Shown here: in pieces, positions 35,460 through 45,047 of the stretch
How the letters are laid out: each line of letters begins with the position of its first letter
How positions within the stretch are numbered: position 1 is the stretch's first letter
Assembly: GCF_008386565.1 (NCBI RefSeq)
Contig: NZ_VUKA01000001.1
Coordinates: forward strand, 806,001-870,000
Direction: 5' to 3'
DNA: 64,000 nt
Origin: Teichococcus oryzae
GTDB lineage: Bacteria > Pseudomonadota > Alphaproteobacteria > Acetobacterales > Acetobacteraceae
The notes under the pieces: model-generated
Database searches by the model: none
Seen by the model: only the letters and a program-made list of their open reading frames with translations
What the model was told of the DNA's origin: nothing
Made by a program: the position numbers and the translations under genes

Positions 35460-36842
35460 ATGTCCTTTTCATCTTCGCCCCAGGCCGGGCGCCCGCGTGG
35501 CGTGCCGGATCTGTACCGCGCCGTCTGGCGCTGGCATTTCTATGCCGGCCTGCTGGTGGTGCCGTTTCTGATCCTGTTGTCCGTGACCGGCGCCCTTTAT
35601 GCCTTCCGCGCCGAGATCGACACGCTGATCCATCGCGACGTGATGCGCGTCGTGGCGCAGCCGGGGCCGCGCCACGCGCCGGAGCAACTCGTGGCCGCGG
35701 CGCTGCGGGCCCAGCCCGGCACCGCCTTCCGCTATGTGCCGCCAGCACGCCCCGATGCGTCGGCCGAGATCGGCATCCGCACCGCCGCCGGGGAGCGGCT
35801 GGTGGTGTATGCTGATCCCCATTCCGGCCATGTGCTTGGCGCCATCGCGGACAAGGGCACGGCCATGGGCATTGTCCGGCGGCTGCATTCCCTGGCCTTT
35901 TTCGGCCCCGTGGCCAATGGGCTGATCGAGATCGCAGCGGGCTGGAGCATCCTGCTGGTGGGCACCGGCCTGTATCTCTGGTGGCCAAGGCCCAGCGGCG
36001 AGACGGGCCGCGAGAAGGGAGGCGTGGTGACGGTGCGGGGCCATCCGGGCCGGCGCATCTTCTGGCGTGACCTGCATGCGGTGACCGGCGCCGGGGTAGG
36101 GGTGGTGCTGCTGTTCCTGGCGATCACCGGCATGCCGTGGTCGGTGTTCTGGGGCAGCACCGTCAACCAATGGGCCAACGGCCATAATTTCGGCTACCCG
36201 GCCGGGCTGCGCGTCGCCCTGCCGATGTCGGAGGAGCATCTCGGCCACGCCGCGCCCACCAGCTGGTCGCTGGAACAGGCCAGGCTGCCGCATTCCACCG
36301 GGCATGGGGCGCAGCCGATCGGCCTCGATGCGGCGGTCGCGGCGTTCGACCGGTTGGAGCTGGCGCCCGGCTACGCGGTGTCGCTGCCGGTGGGCGGCAA
36401 CGGCGTCTACACCGGCTCGGTCTACCCCAATGACCTGGCGCGGCAACGCGTGGTGCATCTCGACCAGTATTCCGGCCAGGCGCTGCTCGACATGGGCTAT
36501 GCCGATTATGGGCCGCTGGGGCGGGCGCTGGAATGGGGCATCAACATCCATCTTGGCCAGCAATGGGGCCTGGCCAACCAGATCGGGCTGGTGCTGTTCT
36601 GCCTCGGCATCCTGGTGCTTTGCGTCAGCGGCACGGTGATGTGGTGGAAGCGGCGGCCGAAAGGGGCGCTCGGCGTGCCGCCCCTGCCGCGTGAGCGCCG
36701 GGTGCTGCGGGGCGTGGTGGCGATGCTGGCGGTGGGCGGCATCATCTTCCCGCTGGTCGGGCTGTCGCTGCTGGTGATGCTGGCGCTGGACCGGGTGCTG
36801 GTCCGGCTGGCGGCGCGGGGGAGGGTGCGGGAAGCCGCCTGA
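35460..36842 (+). CDS. PepSY-associated TM domain protein (PiuB/iron-reductase-like)
   Basis: A 460-residue inner-membrane protein with four or more transmembrane helices and PepSY segments. The opening LYRAVWRWHFYAGLLVVPFLILLSVTGALYAF is the standard first helix of this family. Further hallmarks are the WWPRP and RDLHAVTGAGVGVVLLFLAITGMPW repeats and ALEWGINIHLGQQWG. The conserved His residues in the helices suggest haem binding, and members are linked to iron or copper uptake as putative reductases; the function is not proven. No TonB receptor lies next to it. An upstream TTG at 35430 is a less likely start. Confidence 0.82.
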   Translation: MSFSSSPQAGRPRGVPDLYRAVWRWHFYAGLLVVPFLILLSVTGALYAFRAEIDTLIHRDVMRVVAQPGPRHAPEQLVAAALRAQPGTAFRYVPPARPDASAEIGIRTAAGERLVVYADPHSGHVLGAIADKGTAMGIVRRLHSLAFFGPVANGLIEIAAGWSILLVGTGLYLWWPRPSGETGREKGGVVTVRGHPGRRIFWRDLHAVTGAGVGVVLLFLAITGMPWSVFWGSTVNQWANGHNFGYPAGLRVALPMSEEHLGHAAPTSWSLEQARLPHSTGHGAQPIGLDAAVAAFDRLELAPGYAVSLPVGGNGVYTGSVYPNDLARQRVVHLDQYSGQALLDMGYADYGPLGRALEWGINIHLGQQWGLANQIGLVLFCLGILVLCVSGTVMWWKRRPKGALGVPPLPRERRVLRGVVAMLAVGGIIFPLVGLSLLVMLALDRVLVRLAARGRVREAA

Positions 36843-36877
36843 GAAAGGCTGGGAAGGCGGTGGCGCGGCCAGATGGA

Positions 36878-37600
36878 TCAGCCGCCCCCGGGCAGTTCCG
36901 CCGCCATCCCGGATGGCAGGCAGGCGCCGCCGACGAGGCGGCGGATGCGCTCCAGTCCCTCATCATGCAGGCCCATTTCGTCCAGATGCGCGGCCGTCTG
37001 CATCAGGTAATCGGCGCAGCTGCCGATCGGGCCGGTGGCCCTGGCGATCCGGGCCGCGCTGTCCGCGTCGCTGAGCCCTTCCGCATAGGTGTCCCGGGCA
37101 CGGTCGGCGACAAAGGTGATGGCGGGCAGCGGCCCTTCCGCCGTGTCCAGCTCCACCCATTGCGCGAGGTAGCCGACCGCCGCCATCTCGCGCATCCAGA
37201 CGAGGCGGAGTTCCTCCTCCTCCAGCCCCTCGGGCAGGCGGAAGGCGACGCCGTGGGTGTGGCCGCCGCGGTCGAGCGCCAGCATCAGCCCGGGATTCGC
37301 CACCGAGCCGCGGCCGGCGCGCAGCCAAAGGCAGAAGCGGCGCTGCCAGCCATGCAGCGTGGCTTGCCGCCGCTCGGCGAAATGGAAGCTCGGGTTCCAC
37401 ATCAGCGAGCCGTAGCCGAACACCCAGACCGGCGCGCCGGAAGGGCGCGCGGCCAGGATATCGGCCAGGGTGGCCTCCATCTCCGCGTCGGTCCTGAGCG
37501 TCAGCCCCGGCATGGAACGCACCGCCGCCAGCAGCGAGCCATCCCGTAGGCTGTCCCGCGTGATGGCGCGCAGGGTGGGCGGCTTGGCGGCGTTTTCCAT
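36878..37600 (-). CDS. ChaC-like gamma-glutamylcyclotransferase
   Basis: A 240-residue protein of the GGCT-fold ChaC family, which cleaves glutathione to 5-oxoproline and Cys-Gly. The substrate-binding VFGYGSLMWNP motif is clear. It is followed by the family's HGWQRRFCLWL and GLMLALDRGGHTHGVAFRLP, then YLMQTAAHLDEMGLHD. The start chosen has AAGGAGAA 6 nt upstream. A further in-frame ATG at 37618 overlaps the RND pump stop (ATGA). The gene is therefore translationally linked to the efflux operon, an uncommon partnership. Confidence 0.87.
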   Translation of the reverse strand: MENAAKPPTLRAITRDSLRDGSLLAAVRSMPGLTLRTDAEMEATLADILAARPSGAPVWVFGYGSLMWNPSFHFAERRQATLHGWQRRFCLWLRAGRGSVANPGLMLALDRGGHTHGVAFRLPEGLEEEELRLVWMREMAAVGYLAQWVELDTAEGPLPAITFVADRARDTYAEGLSDADSAARIARATGPIGSCADYLMQTAAHLDEMGLHDEGLERIRRLVGGACLPSGMAAELPGGG

Positions 37601-37614
37601 GCGGAACTTCTCCT

Positions 37615-40600
37615 TCATTCGGCCGGCTGCACGACGGCTGGCCGGTCGCGCCGCGCCATGGCGCGGGCCACGACATAGAAGACGGGTGTAAACAGCAGGC
37701 CGAAGATCGTCACTCCCAGCATGCCGGCGAACACCGCCGTGCCGAGGCTTTGCCGCATCTCCGCCCCCGCGCCGGTGGCGATGGCCAGCGGCAGCACGCC
37801 CAGGATGAAGGCCAGCGAGGTCATCAGGATCGGCCGCAGCCGCGTCCGCGCCGCTGCTTCCGCCGCCTGCCAGCGGCTCATGCCTTCCTGCTCGGCATGG
37901 CGGGCGAACTCGACGATCAGGATGGCGTTCTTGGCGGCGAGGCCGATCAGCACCACCAGCCCGATCTGCACCAGCACATTGTTGTCGAGGCCGCGCCACA
38001 ACACGCCGGACAAGGCCGCCAGCACCGACATCGGCGCGATCAGCACCACCGCCAGCGGCAGCAGCCAGCTTTCATACAGCGCCGCCAGCAGCAGGAAGAC
38101 GAACACCACGGCCAGCCCGAAGGCGACCGGTGCCGTGTTGCCCTGGGTGGTTTCCTGCAAGGCGATCTCGGTCCATTCGAAGCTGTAGCCGGGGGGCAGC
38201 TCGCGGGCCAGGATCTCCTGCATCGCCGCGATCGCCTGGCCGGTGGAAACGCCCGGCGCCGCGGCGCCCTGCACCTCGGCCGCCGGGAACAGGTTGTAGC
38301 GCGGCACCCGGTAGGGGCCGGTATCCGGCTCCAGCGTGGCGACCGAGCCGATCGGCACCATGTCCCCGGCATCGTTGCGGGTGCGCAGCAGGGACACGTC
38401 GCGCGCGTCGCGGCGCTGCGCTTCCTCCGCCTGGGCCGTGACGCGATAGGTGCGGCCGAGGATGTTGAAGTCGTTCACATAGGCCGAGCCGAGATACACC
38501 GACAGCGCCTCCGACACACGGTCGAGCGGCACGCCCAGCATTTCCGCCTTGCTGCGGTCCACCTCGGCGCGCAGCGTCGGCGTCGCGGTGTTGAACAGGG
38601 TGAAGGCCATGGCGATCTCGGGGCGCTGGCTGGCGGCGGCGACGATGCGGTTGGTCACCGCCTCCAGCGCGCGCGCGCCACGGTCTCCCCGGTCCTGCAC
38701 GTAGAGCTTGAAGCCGCCGCCCGTGCCGATGCCGGAAACGGAGGGCGGCGGGATCACCAGCCCCATCGCTTCCCGCTGGGTGGCCACAGCCGCCTGCACG
38801 GCGCCGATCAGCTCCGGATAGGCGATGCCGGCGGCGGCCCGCTTCTCGAAGCTGTCCAGCGTGACGAAGATCACGCCGGTGTTCGGCGCGTTGGTGAAGG
38901 TGGCGCCGTCGAAGCCGGTGAACATCACCGTGTTGGCGACGCCGGGCACCTGCATCACCTGCTCCGACGCGGCGCGCATGACCGCGTCGGTGCGGCCGAG
39001 CGTGGCTCCGGGCGGCAGCTGGAAGGCGGCGATCAGGTAGCCACGGTCGAGCGGCGGGATCAGCCCGACCGGCGTGGTGCGGATGGTCTGGCCGGTCAGC
39101 AGCAGCAGCCCGCCGAACAGGATCATCACGATGGCGCTCATCCGCACCAGCCGCCGCGTCAGCGCGCCATAGCCGAGCGACAGCGCGTCGAACACCTTGT
39201 TGAAGCCGCGGAAGAACAGGCCGAAGGGTGCCGCGACCACCGCCCGCCAGCCGCTTGCCTTGTGATGGCTGTGCGGCCGCAGCAGCAAGGCCGCCAGGGC
39301 GGGTGAGAGGGTCAGCGACACCAGCGCCGAAAGCAGCGTGGCCACCGCGATGGTGACGGCGAATTGCTGGTAGAAGGCGCCGGCCAGCCCCTCGATGAAG
39401 GCGGTGGGCACGAACACGGCGCACAACACCAGCGCGATGGCGATCAGCGCGAAGCCGACCTCGTCCATGGTGCGCCGCGTAGCAGTGAGGGGGTCGAGCC
39501 CGTTCGCCAGGTGCCGCTCCACATTCTCCACCACCACGATGGCGTCATCGACCACGATGCCGATGGCCAGGATCAGGCCGAACATCGACAGCGAGTTCAG
39601 CGAGATGCCCAGCGCGCCCATGAAGGCGAAGGTGCCGATGATGGAGATGGGGATTGCCACCAGCGGGATGATGGAGGCGCGCCAGGATTGCAGAAACAGG
39701 ATCACCACCAGCACCACGAGGATGATGGCCTCCACGAAGGTGTGGAGCACCGCCTCCATCGACTGCTCGATGAACTGGGTGGTGTCGTAGACGATGCGGT
39801 AGTCGACGCCGGGCGGGAAGTCGCGCTTCGCCTGTTCCAGCGTCTGGTGCAGCAATCCGGCGGTGGCCAGGGCGTTGGAGCCGGGCCGCTGGAACACCGG
39901 CATGGCGACGGCGCTTTCGCCGGTCAGGTAGGCGCGCAGCGTGTAGTCCTGGCTGCCCAGCTCCACCCGGGCCACGTCTTTCAGGCGCAGCGCGGCGCCG
40001 TCCTCGTTGGCGGCGACGACGATCTCGCCGAATTCCTCCACCGAGCGCAGCCGGCCAAGGGCGGAGATGTTGATCTGGAACGCCTCGCCCGAGGCATTGC
40101 TGGTTGGCGCGTGGTTGAGGCCGCCGGCGGCGACCTGGACATTGGCGCGGCGCAGGGCCGCCAGCACCTCGCCCGGCGTCAGGCCGCGCGCGGCGATCCG
40201 CGCGGGGTCGAGCCAGACGCGCATGGCGTAGTCGCCGCCGCCGCCGAACAATTGCACGTCGCCCACGCCGTCAAGCCGCGCGAGGCGGTCCTTGATGTTC
40301 AGCGTGGCGTAGTTGGCCAGGTACTGGTCGCTGCGGGATTTGTCGGGCGACACCAGATGGATCACCATCATGATGTCGGGCGAGGCCTTCTTCACGATCA
40401 GCCCCAGCGTGCGGACTTCCGGCGGCAGGCGGGGCTCGGCGATGGCGACGCGGTTCTGCACCAGCACCTGCGCCTGGTCGATGTCGGTGCCCTGCTCGAA
40501 CACCACGTTGATCGTCAGCTTGCCGTCGCCCGTCGCCTGGGAGGACACGTAGAGCATCCGCTCGACGCCGTTGATCTCCTGCTCGATGGGGGAGGCGACG

Positions 40601-40785
40601 GTTTCCGCGATCACCGAGGCGGAGGCGCCGGGATATTGCGCGGCGATGGTGATGGTGGGCGGCGCGATCTCGGGATATTCGCTGATCGGCAGCCGCGTGC
40701 CGGCGATGGCGCCGATGATCAGGATGGCGATCGAGATCACGGCCGCGAAGACGGGCCGGGCGATGAAGAACTGGGCGAAGCGCAT
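37615..40785 (-). CDS. RND multidrug efflux pump, AcrB/MexB-type inner-membrane subunit
   Basis: A 1056-residue proton-driven exporter of the HAE-1 group. The N-terminus MRFAQFFIARPVFAAVISI is characteristic, and the paired proton-relay aspartates are visible in GIVVDDAIVVVENVERHL. Twelve transmembrane helices and two large periplasmic loops are apparent. AAAAGGAG precedes the ATG. It lies 14 bp downstream of its adaptor gene. No outer-membrane channel (TolC/OprM) is in the operon, so the pump presumably uses one encoded elsewhere. The substrate range cannot be predicted. Confidence 0.94.
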   Translation of the reverse strand: MRFAQFFIARPVFAAVISIAILIIGAIAGTRLPISEYPEIAPPTITIAAQYPGASASVIAETVASPIEQEINGVERMLYVSSQATGDGKLTINVVFEQGTDIDQAQVLVQNRVAIAEPRLPPEVRTLGLIVKKASPDIMMVIHLVSPDKSRSDQYLANYATLNIKDRLARLDGVGDVQLFGGGGDYAMRVWLDPARIAARGLTPGEVLAALRRANVQVAAGGLNHAPTSNASGEAFQINISALGRLRSVEEFGEIVVAANEDGAALRLKDVARVELGSQDYTLRAYLTGESAVAMPVFQRPGSNALATAGLLHQTLEQAKRDFPPGVDYRIVYDTTQFIEQSMEAVLHTFVEAIILVVLVVILFLQSWRASIIPLVAIPISIIGTFAFMGALGISLNSLSMFGLILAIGIVVDDAIVVVENVERHLANGLDPLTATRRTMDEVGFALIAIALVLCAVFVPTAFIEGLAGAFYQQFAVTIAVATLLSALVSLTLSPALAALLLRPHSHHKASGWRAVVAAPFGLFFRGFNKVFDALSLGYGALTRRLVRMSAIVMILFGGLLLLTGQTIRTTPVGLIPPLDRGYLIAAFQLPPGATLGRTDAVMRAASEQVMQVPGVANTVMFTGFDGATFTNAPNTGVIFVTLDSFEKRAAAGIAYPELIGAVQAAVATQREAMGLVIPPPSVSGIGTGGGFKLYVQDRGDRGARALEAVTNRIVAAASQRPEIAMAFTLFNTATPTLRAEVDRSKAEMLGVPLDRVSEALSVYLGSAYVNDFNILGRTYRVTAQAEEAQRRDARDVSLLRTRNDAGDMVPIGSVATLEPDTGPYRVPRYNLFPAAEVQGAAAPGVSTGQAIAAMQEILARELPPGYSFEWTEIALQETTQGNTAPVAFGLAVVFVFLLLAALYESWLLPLAVVLIAPMSVLAALSGVLWRGLDNNVLVQIGLVVLIGLAAKNAILIVEFARHAEQEGMSRWQAAEAAARTRLRPILMTSLAFILGVLPLAIATGAGAEMRQSLGTAVFAGMLGVTIFGLLFTPVFYVVARAMARRDRPAVVQPAE

Positions 40786-40799
40786 GGCGCGGCTCCTTT

Positions 40800-41927
40800 T
40801 CAGCGCGTCGCGGCGGCGAGGCGGCCATCCGGCGCCTTCGCCTCCGCGGTGACCCGGGCGCCCGGCCGCGCGAGGTGCAGCCCGGCGGTGATCACCCGGT
40901 CGCGCGGAGACAGGCCTTCGCGCACCACGCGCAGACCATCCACCAGCGGGCCGAGCGTCACCGGCTTGGCGACCACCGTGCCGTCCTCGGCGACGGTCAT
41001 CACCACGCGGCTGGCCTGGTCGGCGGCGATGGCGGCGTCCGGCACCAGCAGCCGCTCGCCCTGGCCAGCCGGCAGGCGCAGCCGCGCGAAAACGCCCGGC
41101 GTCAGGAACAGGCCGGGATTGGGCAGCAGCGCGCGGGCGCGGAGGGTGCCGGAACGGGGGCGCAGCTCCGTGTCGAGGAAGTCGAGCCGGCCGGTGCGAT
41201 GCCATTCGGTCTCGTCGGCCAGCCGCAGGCGGATCTCCGGCGCGGCGGCATCCTGGCGGGCGCCGCCGTCCCGCGCTAGGCGGAGGTAATCGGCCTCGCT
41301 GAGATCGAAGCTGGCATAGATGGGGTCGAGCGTCAGGATGGTGGTCAGCGGGGTCTGTCCCGCCTGCACCAGGTTGCCGGCATCGACGCGCCGGTCGGAG
41401 GCGCGGCCGGGCTGCGGCGCGCGCACCTCGGTCCAGGTCAGCTCAAGCTGGGCCTGGCGCAGCCTGGCCTCGGCATCGGCCAGCGCGGCCTCGGCCTGGC
41501 GCTCGGCGGCGCGGCGGGCGTCGAGCTGCGCCTCGGGCGCGATGCGGCGCTCGATCAGGGGGAGGGTGCGGCGGATCTCCTGCCGCGCCAGCTCCAGCCG
41601 GGCGCGGGCGCCATCCCGCTCCGCTTCGGCGCTCTGCACGGCGATCTCGAAGGGGCGCCAGTCCAGCGTGAACAACAGGTCGCCGGCGCGCACGATCTGG
41701 CCGTCGCGGAAATGCACCTGCTCCACCAGTCCTGACACGCGGGGGCGCAGCTCGACCCGGGCGGAGGGCTCCAGCCGGGCGATATGCTCCTCCCATTCCG
41801 TCAGGTCGCGGCGCTGGGGCTGTTCCACGGTCACGGCGGGAGGCGCGGGCTGGGCGAAGCCGGGGGCGGCAATCGCCAGCGATAACAAGGGAAAAGCCAG
41901 AAGGGTCTTGCGGATGGGGGTCGGCAT
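40800..41927 (-). CDS. RND efflux periplasmic adaptor (membrane fusion protein)
   Basis: A 375-residue periplasmic adaptor that links an RND pump to an outer-membrane channel. The signal peptide ends near GFAQPAPPA (no lipobox seen). It is followed by a barrel-sandwich/lipoyl region (VELRPRVSGLVEQVHFRDGQIVRAGDLLFTLD), an alpha-hairpin of about 75 residues rich in Ala/Arg/Glu, and a beta-barrel domain (DPIYASFDLSEADYLRL). It is the first gene of the adaptor-pump-ChaC operon, divergent from a TetR regulator across a strong inverted repeat. Confidence 0.92.
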   Translation of the reverse strand: MPTPIRKTLLAFPLLSLAIAAPGFAQPAPPAVTVEQPQRRDLTEWEEHIARLEPSARVELRPRVSGLVEQVHFRDGQIVRAGDLLFTLDWRPFEIAVQSAEAERDGARARLELARQEIRRTLPLIERRIAPEAQLDARRAAERQAEAALADAEARLRQAQLELTWTEVRAPQPGRASDRRVDAGNLVQAGQTPLTTILTLDPIYASFDLSEADYLRLARDGGARQDAAAPEIRLRLADETEWHRTGRLDFLDTELRPRSGTLRARALLPNPGLFLTPGVFARLRLPAGQGERLLVPDAAIAADQASRVVMTVAEDGTVVAKPVTLGPLVDGLRVVREGLSPRDRVITAGLHLARPGARVTAEAKAPDGRLAAATR

Positions 41928-41951
41928 TGCCTATCTCCATGGCCGGATGAT

Positions 41952-41988
41952 ACCGACCGGTTCGTACCATTGATACGAACCGGTCGGT
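41952..41988. promoter_or_regulatory. TetR-type operator pair between efflux operon and tetR
   Basis: A perfect 15-bp inverted repeat (ACCGACCGGTTCGTA, 7-nt spacer, TACGAACCGGTCGGT) sits in the 127-bp divergent spacer, 25 bp from the adaptor start. Each arm is itself a partial palindrome centred on ACCGGT, as in many TetR-family operators, so two regulator dimers could bind. Control of both operons by the adjacent TetR protein is inference. Confidence 0.8.
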
Positions 41989-42054
41989 CACATTGCAAGA
42001 TCCCCGTGGAAATGCTTCTGCGGAGGGAAGACCAGAAGGAGTGGGAATCCAGCC

Positions 42055-42651
42055 GTGTCCGAGTCCCCGAAAGCCGGGAAGCGCGACCCCCGTTCGGCCG
42101 CGGAACGCCTCAAGGACGTGGCGAAGGAACTGTTCTACAAGCAGGGCATCCGCGCCACGGGCGTGGAGGAGCTTTGCCGCGTCGCCGGAACCACCAAGAT
42201 CAGCCTGTACCGCGCCTATCCCTCCAAGGACGAGCTGATCGCCTCGGTCCTGCGCGACGATTGCGACGCTGATGCCTGCTGGTTCGACAAGGTGCGCGAC
42301 GAGGCGATCCCCTCGCGCGAGCGGCCGCGCGCCTATCTGCTGGCGGCGGCCGAGGCGATGCGGGAGAAGGGCTATCGCGGCTGCCCGATGGTCATGGCGA
42401 TCGTCGAGTTTCCCGACCCCGAGCACCCGGCCCGCCAGGTGGCGGATGCCTACAAGCTGAAGGTGCGGAGCGCCATCCACCGGCTTTGTGCCGAAGCCGG
42501 CGCCGCGGAGCCGGAGGTGCTGGGCGATGCGCTGCTGATGATGATCGAGGGCGCCTATGCATCGGCGCCCTATCTGGGCCATCTCACGGCGGCGGATTCG
42601 CTGGAGCGGACCGGGCTGAAGCTGCTGGACATCGCCTTGCCGCCGCGCTGA
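42055..42651 (+). CDS. TetR/AcrR-family transcriptional regulator
   Basis: A 198-residue regulator with an N-terminal HTH (GVEELCRVAGTTKISLYRAYPSKDELI) and an all-helical ligand domain with several Cys residues (C75, C80 and a GCPMVMA segment). It is divergent from the RND operon over a strong inverted repeat, so it is the likely local repressor. The GTG start is 15 bp after an AAGGAG; no better internal start precedes the HTH. The effector is unknown. Confidence 0.9.
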   Translation: MSESPKAGKRDPRSAAERLKDVAKELFYKQGIRATGVEELCRVAGTTKISLYRAYPSKDELIASVLRDDCDADACWFDKVRDEAIPSRERPRAYLLAAAEAMREKGYRGCPMVMAIVEFPDPEHPARQVADAYKLKVRSAIHRLCAEAGAAEPEVLGDALLMMIEGAYASAPYLGHLTAADSLERTGLKLLDIALPPR

Positions 42652-42739
42652 CGCCTCTTCGCAAGCCCCTTGTTCCGGCTCTAGGATCAGGCTGGGACCG
42701 GGCGCCCTGTCATGGCGTCCATTCGGGGAGGGTGGAGCG

Positions 42740-43789
42740 ATGCTGCGACGGGGTATGGGCGCCATGGTGGCGCTGGGTGCGGTTTTGCTGGCTGCCGGCG
42801 GAGCCCTGGCGCAGGGGCGCGACCTGACGGTGGTGTCCTGGGGCGGCGCCTACCAGGATGCCCAGCGCGACATCTTCTTCCGCCCCTTCCAGCAGGACAC
42901 CAAGAGCCGCCTGCTGGAGGAAACCTGGGATGGCGGCGTCGGCGTTCTGCGCGCCAAGATCCAGTCCGGCGCCAACAACTGGGACGTGGTGCAGGTCGAG
43001 AGCGAGGAATTGCTGATCGGCTGCGAGGAAGGCCTGTTCGAGAAGATGGACTGGTCGGCGATCGGCGGAAAGGAACGCTTCATCCCCTCCGCCGTCCATG
43101 AATGCGGCGTCGGCAACATCCTGTATTCCTTCGTTCTCGCCTATGACAAGGCGCGGACCCCGACAGGCCCGGCGAACTGGGCCGAGTTCTTCGACACCCG
43201 GAAATTCCCCGGCAAGCGTGGCCTGCGGCGCGGTCCCAAGGCGACGCTGGAGATCGCGCTGCTGGCGGACGGCGTTCCGCCGGGCGAGGTGTACAAGGTG
43301 CTGGGCACCAATGCCGGCGTGGACCGCGCCTTCCGCAAGCTCGACAGCATCAAGGGCGACCTGATCTGGTGGGAGCGCGGCAGCCAGCCGGCGCAGCTGC
43401 TGGCCTCGGGGGAGGTAGTGACCACGGTTGGCTATAACGGCCGCATCACCGCCGCCAACCAGGGCGATGGCCGCAATTTCGGCATCACCTGGGCCAACAA
43501 CCTGTTCACCCTCGACAGCTGGGTGGTGATGAAGGGCACGCCGAACAAGGACAAGGCGCTGCAATTCATCAACTTCGTCACCCAGCCGGCGCGCCAGGCC
43601 GAGTTGCCGCAGCGCATCCCCTACGGCCCGACCGTCAAGGGCGCGCAGGACGGCCTGCCCCCCGCCGTGCTGGCCAACCTGCCGACGGCGCCGGCCAATG
43701 CGGAAGGCGCGCTGCAGCTCAGCGACCAGTTCTGGCTCGACAACCTCGACAAGCTGAACCAGCGCTTCAACACCTGGGTCGCGCGATGA
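42740..43789 (+). CDS. ABC transporter substrate-binding protein (PotD-like)
   Basis: A periplasmic binding protein of 349 residues with a signal peptide (residues 1-24, ALAQ cleavage). The mature protein opens with DLTVVSWGGAYQDAQRDIFFRPF, and NWDVVQVESEELLIGCEEGL and WWERGSQPAQLLASGEV are typical of family-1 solute-binding proteins for polyamines or related cations and small organic acids. The ligand cannot be assigned. GGGAGGGTGGAG precedes the ATG. It heads an operon with two permeases but no ATPase. Confidence 0.9.
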   Translation: MLRRGMGAMVALGAVLLAAGGALAQGRDLTVVSWGGAYQDAQRDIFFRPFQQDTKSRLLEETWDGGVGVLRAKIQSGANNWDVVQVESEELLIGCEEGLFEKMDWSAIGGKERFIPSAVHECGVGNILYSFVLAYDKARTPTGPANWAEFFDTRKFPGKRGLRRGPKATLEIALLADGVPPGEVYKVLGTNAGVDRAFRKLDSIKGDLIWWERGSQPAQLLASGEVVTTVGYNGRITAANQGDGRNFGITWANNLFTLDSWVVMKGTPNKDKALQFINFVTQPARQAELPQRIPYGPTVKGAQDGLPPAVLANLPTAPANAEGALQLSDQFWLDNLDKLNQRFNTWVAR

Positions 43790-43856
43790 GCGCGCAGGAC
43801 TCAAGAAATGCGGTGAACGCGCGCCGGGCCGTTCGCCCACGGGGCATGGCGGGCTG

Positions 43857-45047
43857 GTGAGCGCCCGCTGGAAGGCCGCGGCGCTGGTGGCGCCGCTGCT
43901 GTTGTTTCTGTTGCTCGTGTTTGTGGCGCCCATCGGCACCTTCCTGTTCCGCGCCGTGCAGGAAGCCGATGTAGCGCCGGTGCTGCCGCGCACCGTCTCG
44001 GTCCTGGCGGACTGGAATGGCGCCGCCATGCCGGGCGACGCGGCCTTCACCGCCCTGGCCAAGGACCTGCGGGAGGCCCGGACGCGTGACCAGGAAACCG
44101 GCGGCGGCGCCATCGCCCGGGCGGCGGCGCGGCTGAACGCCGACTGGCCCGGCTTCCGTTCGCTGCTGCCGATGACCGCCCGCCGCATCGCCGCGGCCGA
44201 GGGTCCGCCACGGGAAGCGCTGCTGTCCATCTCGGAGGATTGGGGCACCCCAGCGGTCTGGGGCGCCATCCGACGCGCCGGCGGGCCGGTGTCGGATTTC
44301 AACCTGCTGGCCGTGCTGGACCTGAAGCGCGATGCGGCCGGCGGCATCACCGCCGCCCCGGCCGATGAAGCGATCTTTCGCGGCATCCTGTGGCGTACCC
44401 TGTGGATCGGCGCCCTGGCGACCGTGATCTGCCTGGCGATCGGCTATCCGCTGGCCTGGCTGATGGCGACGGCACCACCGCGCTGGGTGCCGTTCCTGGT
44501 GGCCGGGGTGATGCTGCCCTTCTGGACGAGCCTGATCGTGCGGACCGCCGCCTGGATGGTGCTGCTGCAACGCGAAGGCGTGGTCAACGCCGCCTTGCAG
44601 GCCACGCATCTCATCACCGAGCCGCTGCCATTGCTGTTCAACCGCGGTGCCGTGCTGCTGGCCATGGTTCACATCCTGCTGCCCTTCATGGTGCTGCCGA
44701 TCTATGGCAGCCTGCGCGCGCTGGACTGGCGGCTGCCGCGCGCGGCGATGTCGCTCGGCGCTTCGCCCCTGCGCAGCTTCCTGCGGGTGTCGCTGCCGCT
44801 GTCCCTGCCGGGAGTGGGGGCAGGGTGCCTGCTGGTGTTCATCCAGGCGCTGGGCTTCTACGTCACGCCCGCGCTGCTGGGCGGCGCGAATGACCAGATG
44901 GTGCCCTATTTCGTGGCCTTCTATGCCTCCCGCACGGTGAACTGGGGCATGGCGGCCGCCTTGTCCGTGCTGCTGCTGCTGGCGGTGGTGCTGGTGGTGG
45001 CGCTGTATGGGCGGCTTGTCGGCTTCAGCAAGGTGCGCACGGCATGA
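43857..45047 (+). CDS. ABC transporter permease (PotB-like)
   Basis: An inner-membrane permease of 396 residues. One helix at the N-terminus is followed by an unusually long extracytoplasmic segment of about 140 residues, and then the five-helix core with the EAA-type loop (SLGASPLRSFLRVSLPLSLPGVGAG). The long N-terminal insert is seen in a subset of PotB/OpuC-like permeases. The GTG start was chosen because the nearby ATG at 43846 runs into a stop after four codons. The stop overlaps the next permease (ATGA). Confidence 0.88.
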   Translation: MSARWKAAALVAPLLLFLLLVFVAPIGTFLFRAVQEADVAPVLPRTVSVLADWNGAAMPGDAAFTALAKDLREARTRDQETGGGAIARAAARLNADWPGFRSLLPMTARRIAAAEGPPREALLSISEDWGTPAVWGAIRRAGGPVSDFNLLAVLDLKRDAAGGITAAPADEAIFRGILWRTLWIGALATVICLAIGYPLAWLMATAPPRWVPFLVAGVMLPFWTSLIVRTAAWMVLLQREGVVNAALQATHLITEPLPLLFNRGAVLLAMVHILLPFMVLPIYGSLRALDWRLPRAAMSLGASPLRSFLRVSLPLSLPGVGAGCLLVFIQALGFYVTPALLGGANDQMVPYFVAFYASRTVNWGMAAALSVLLLLAVVLVVALYGRLVGFSKVRTA

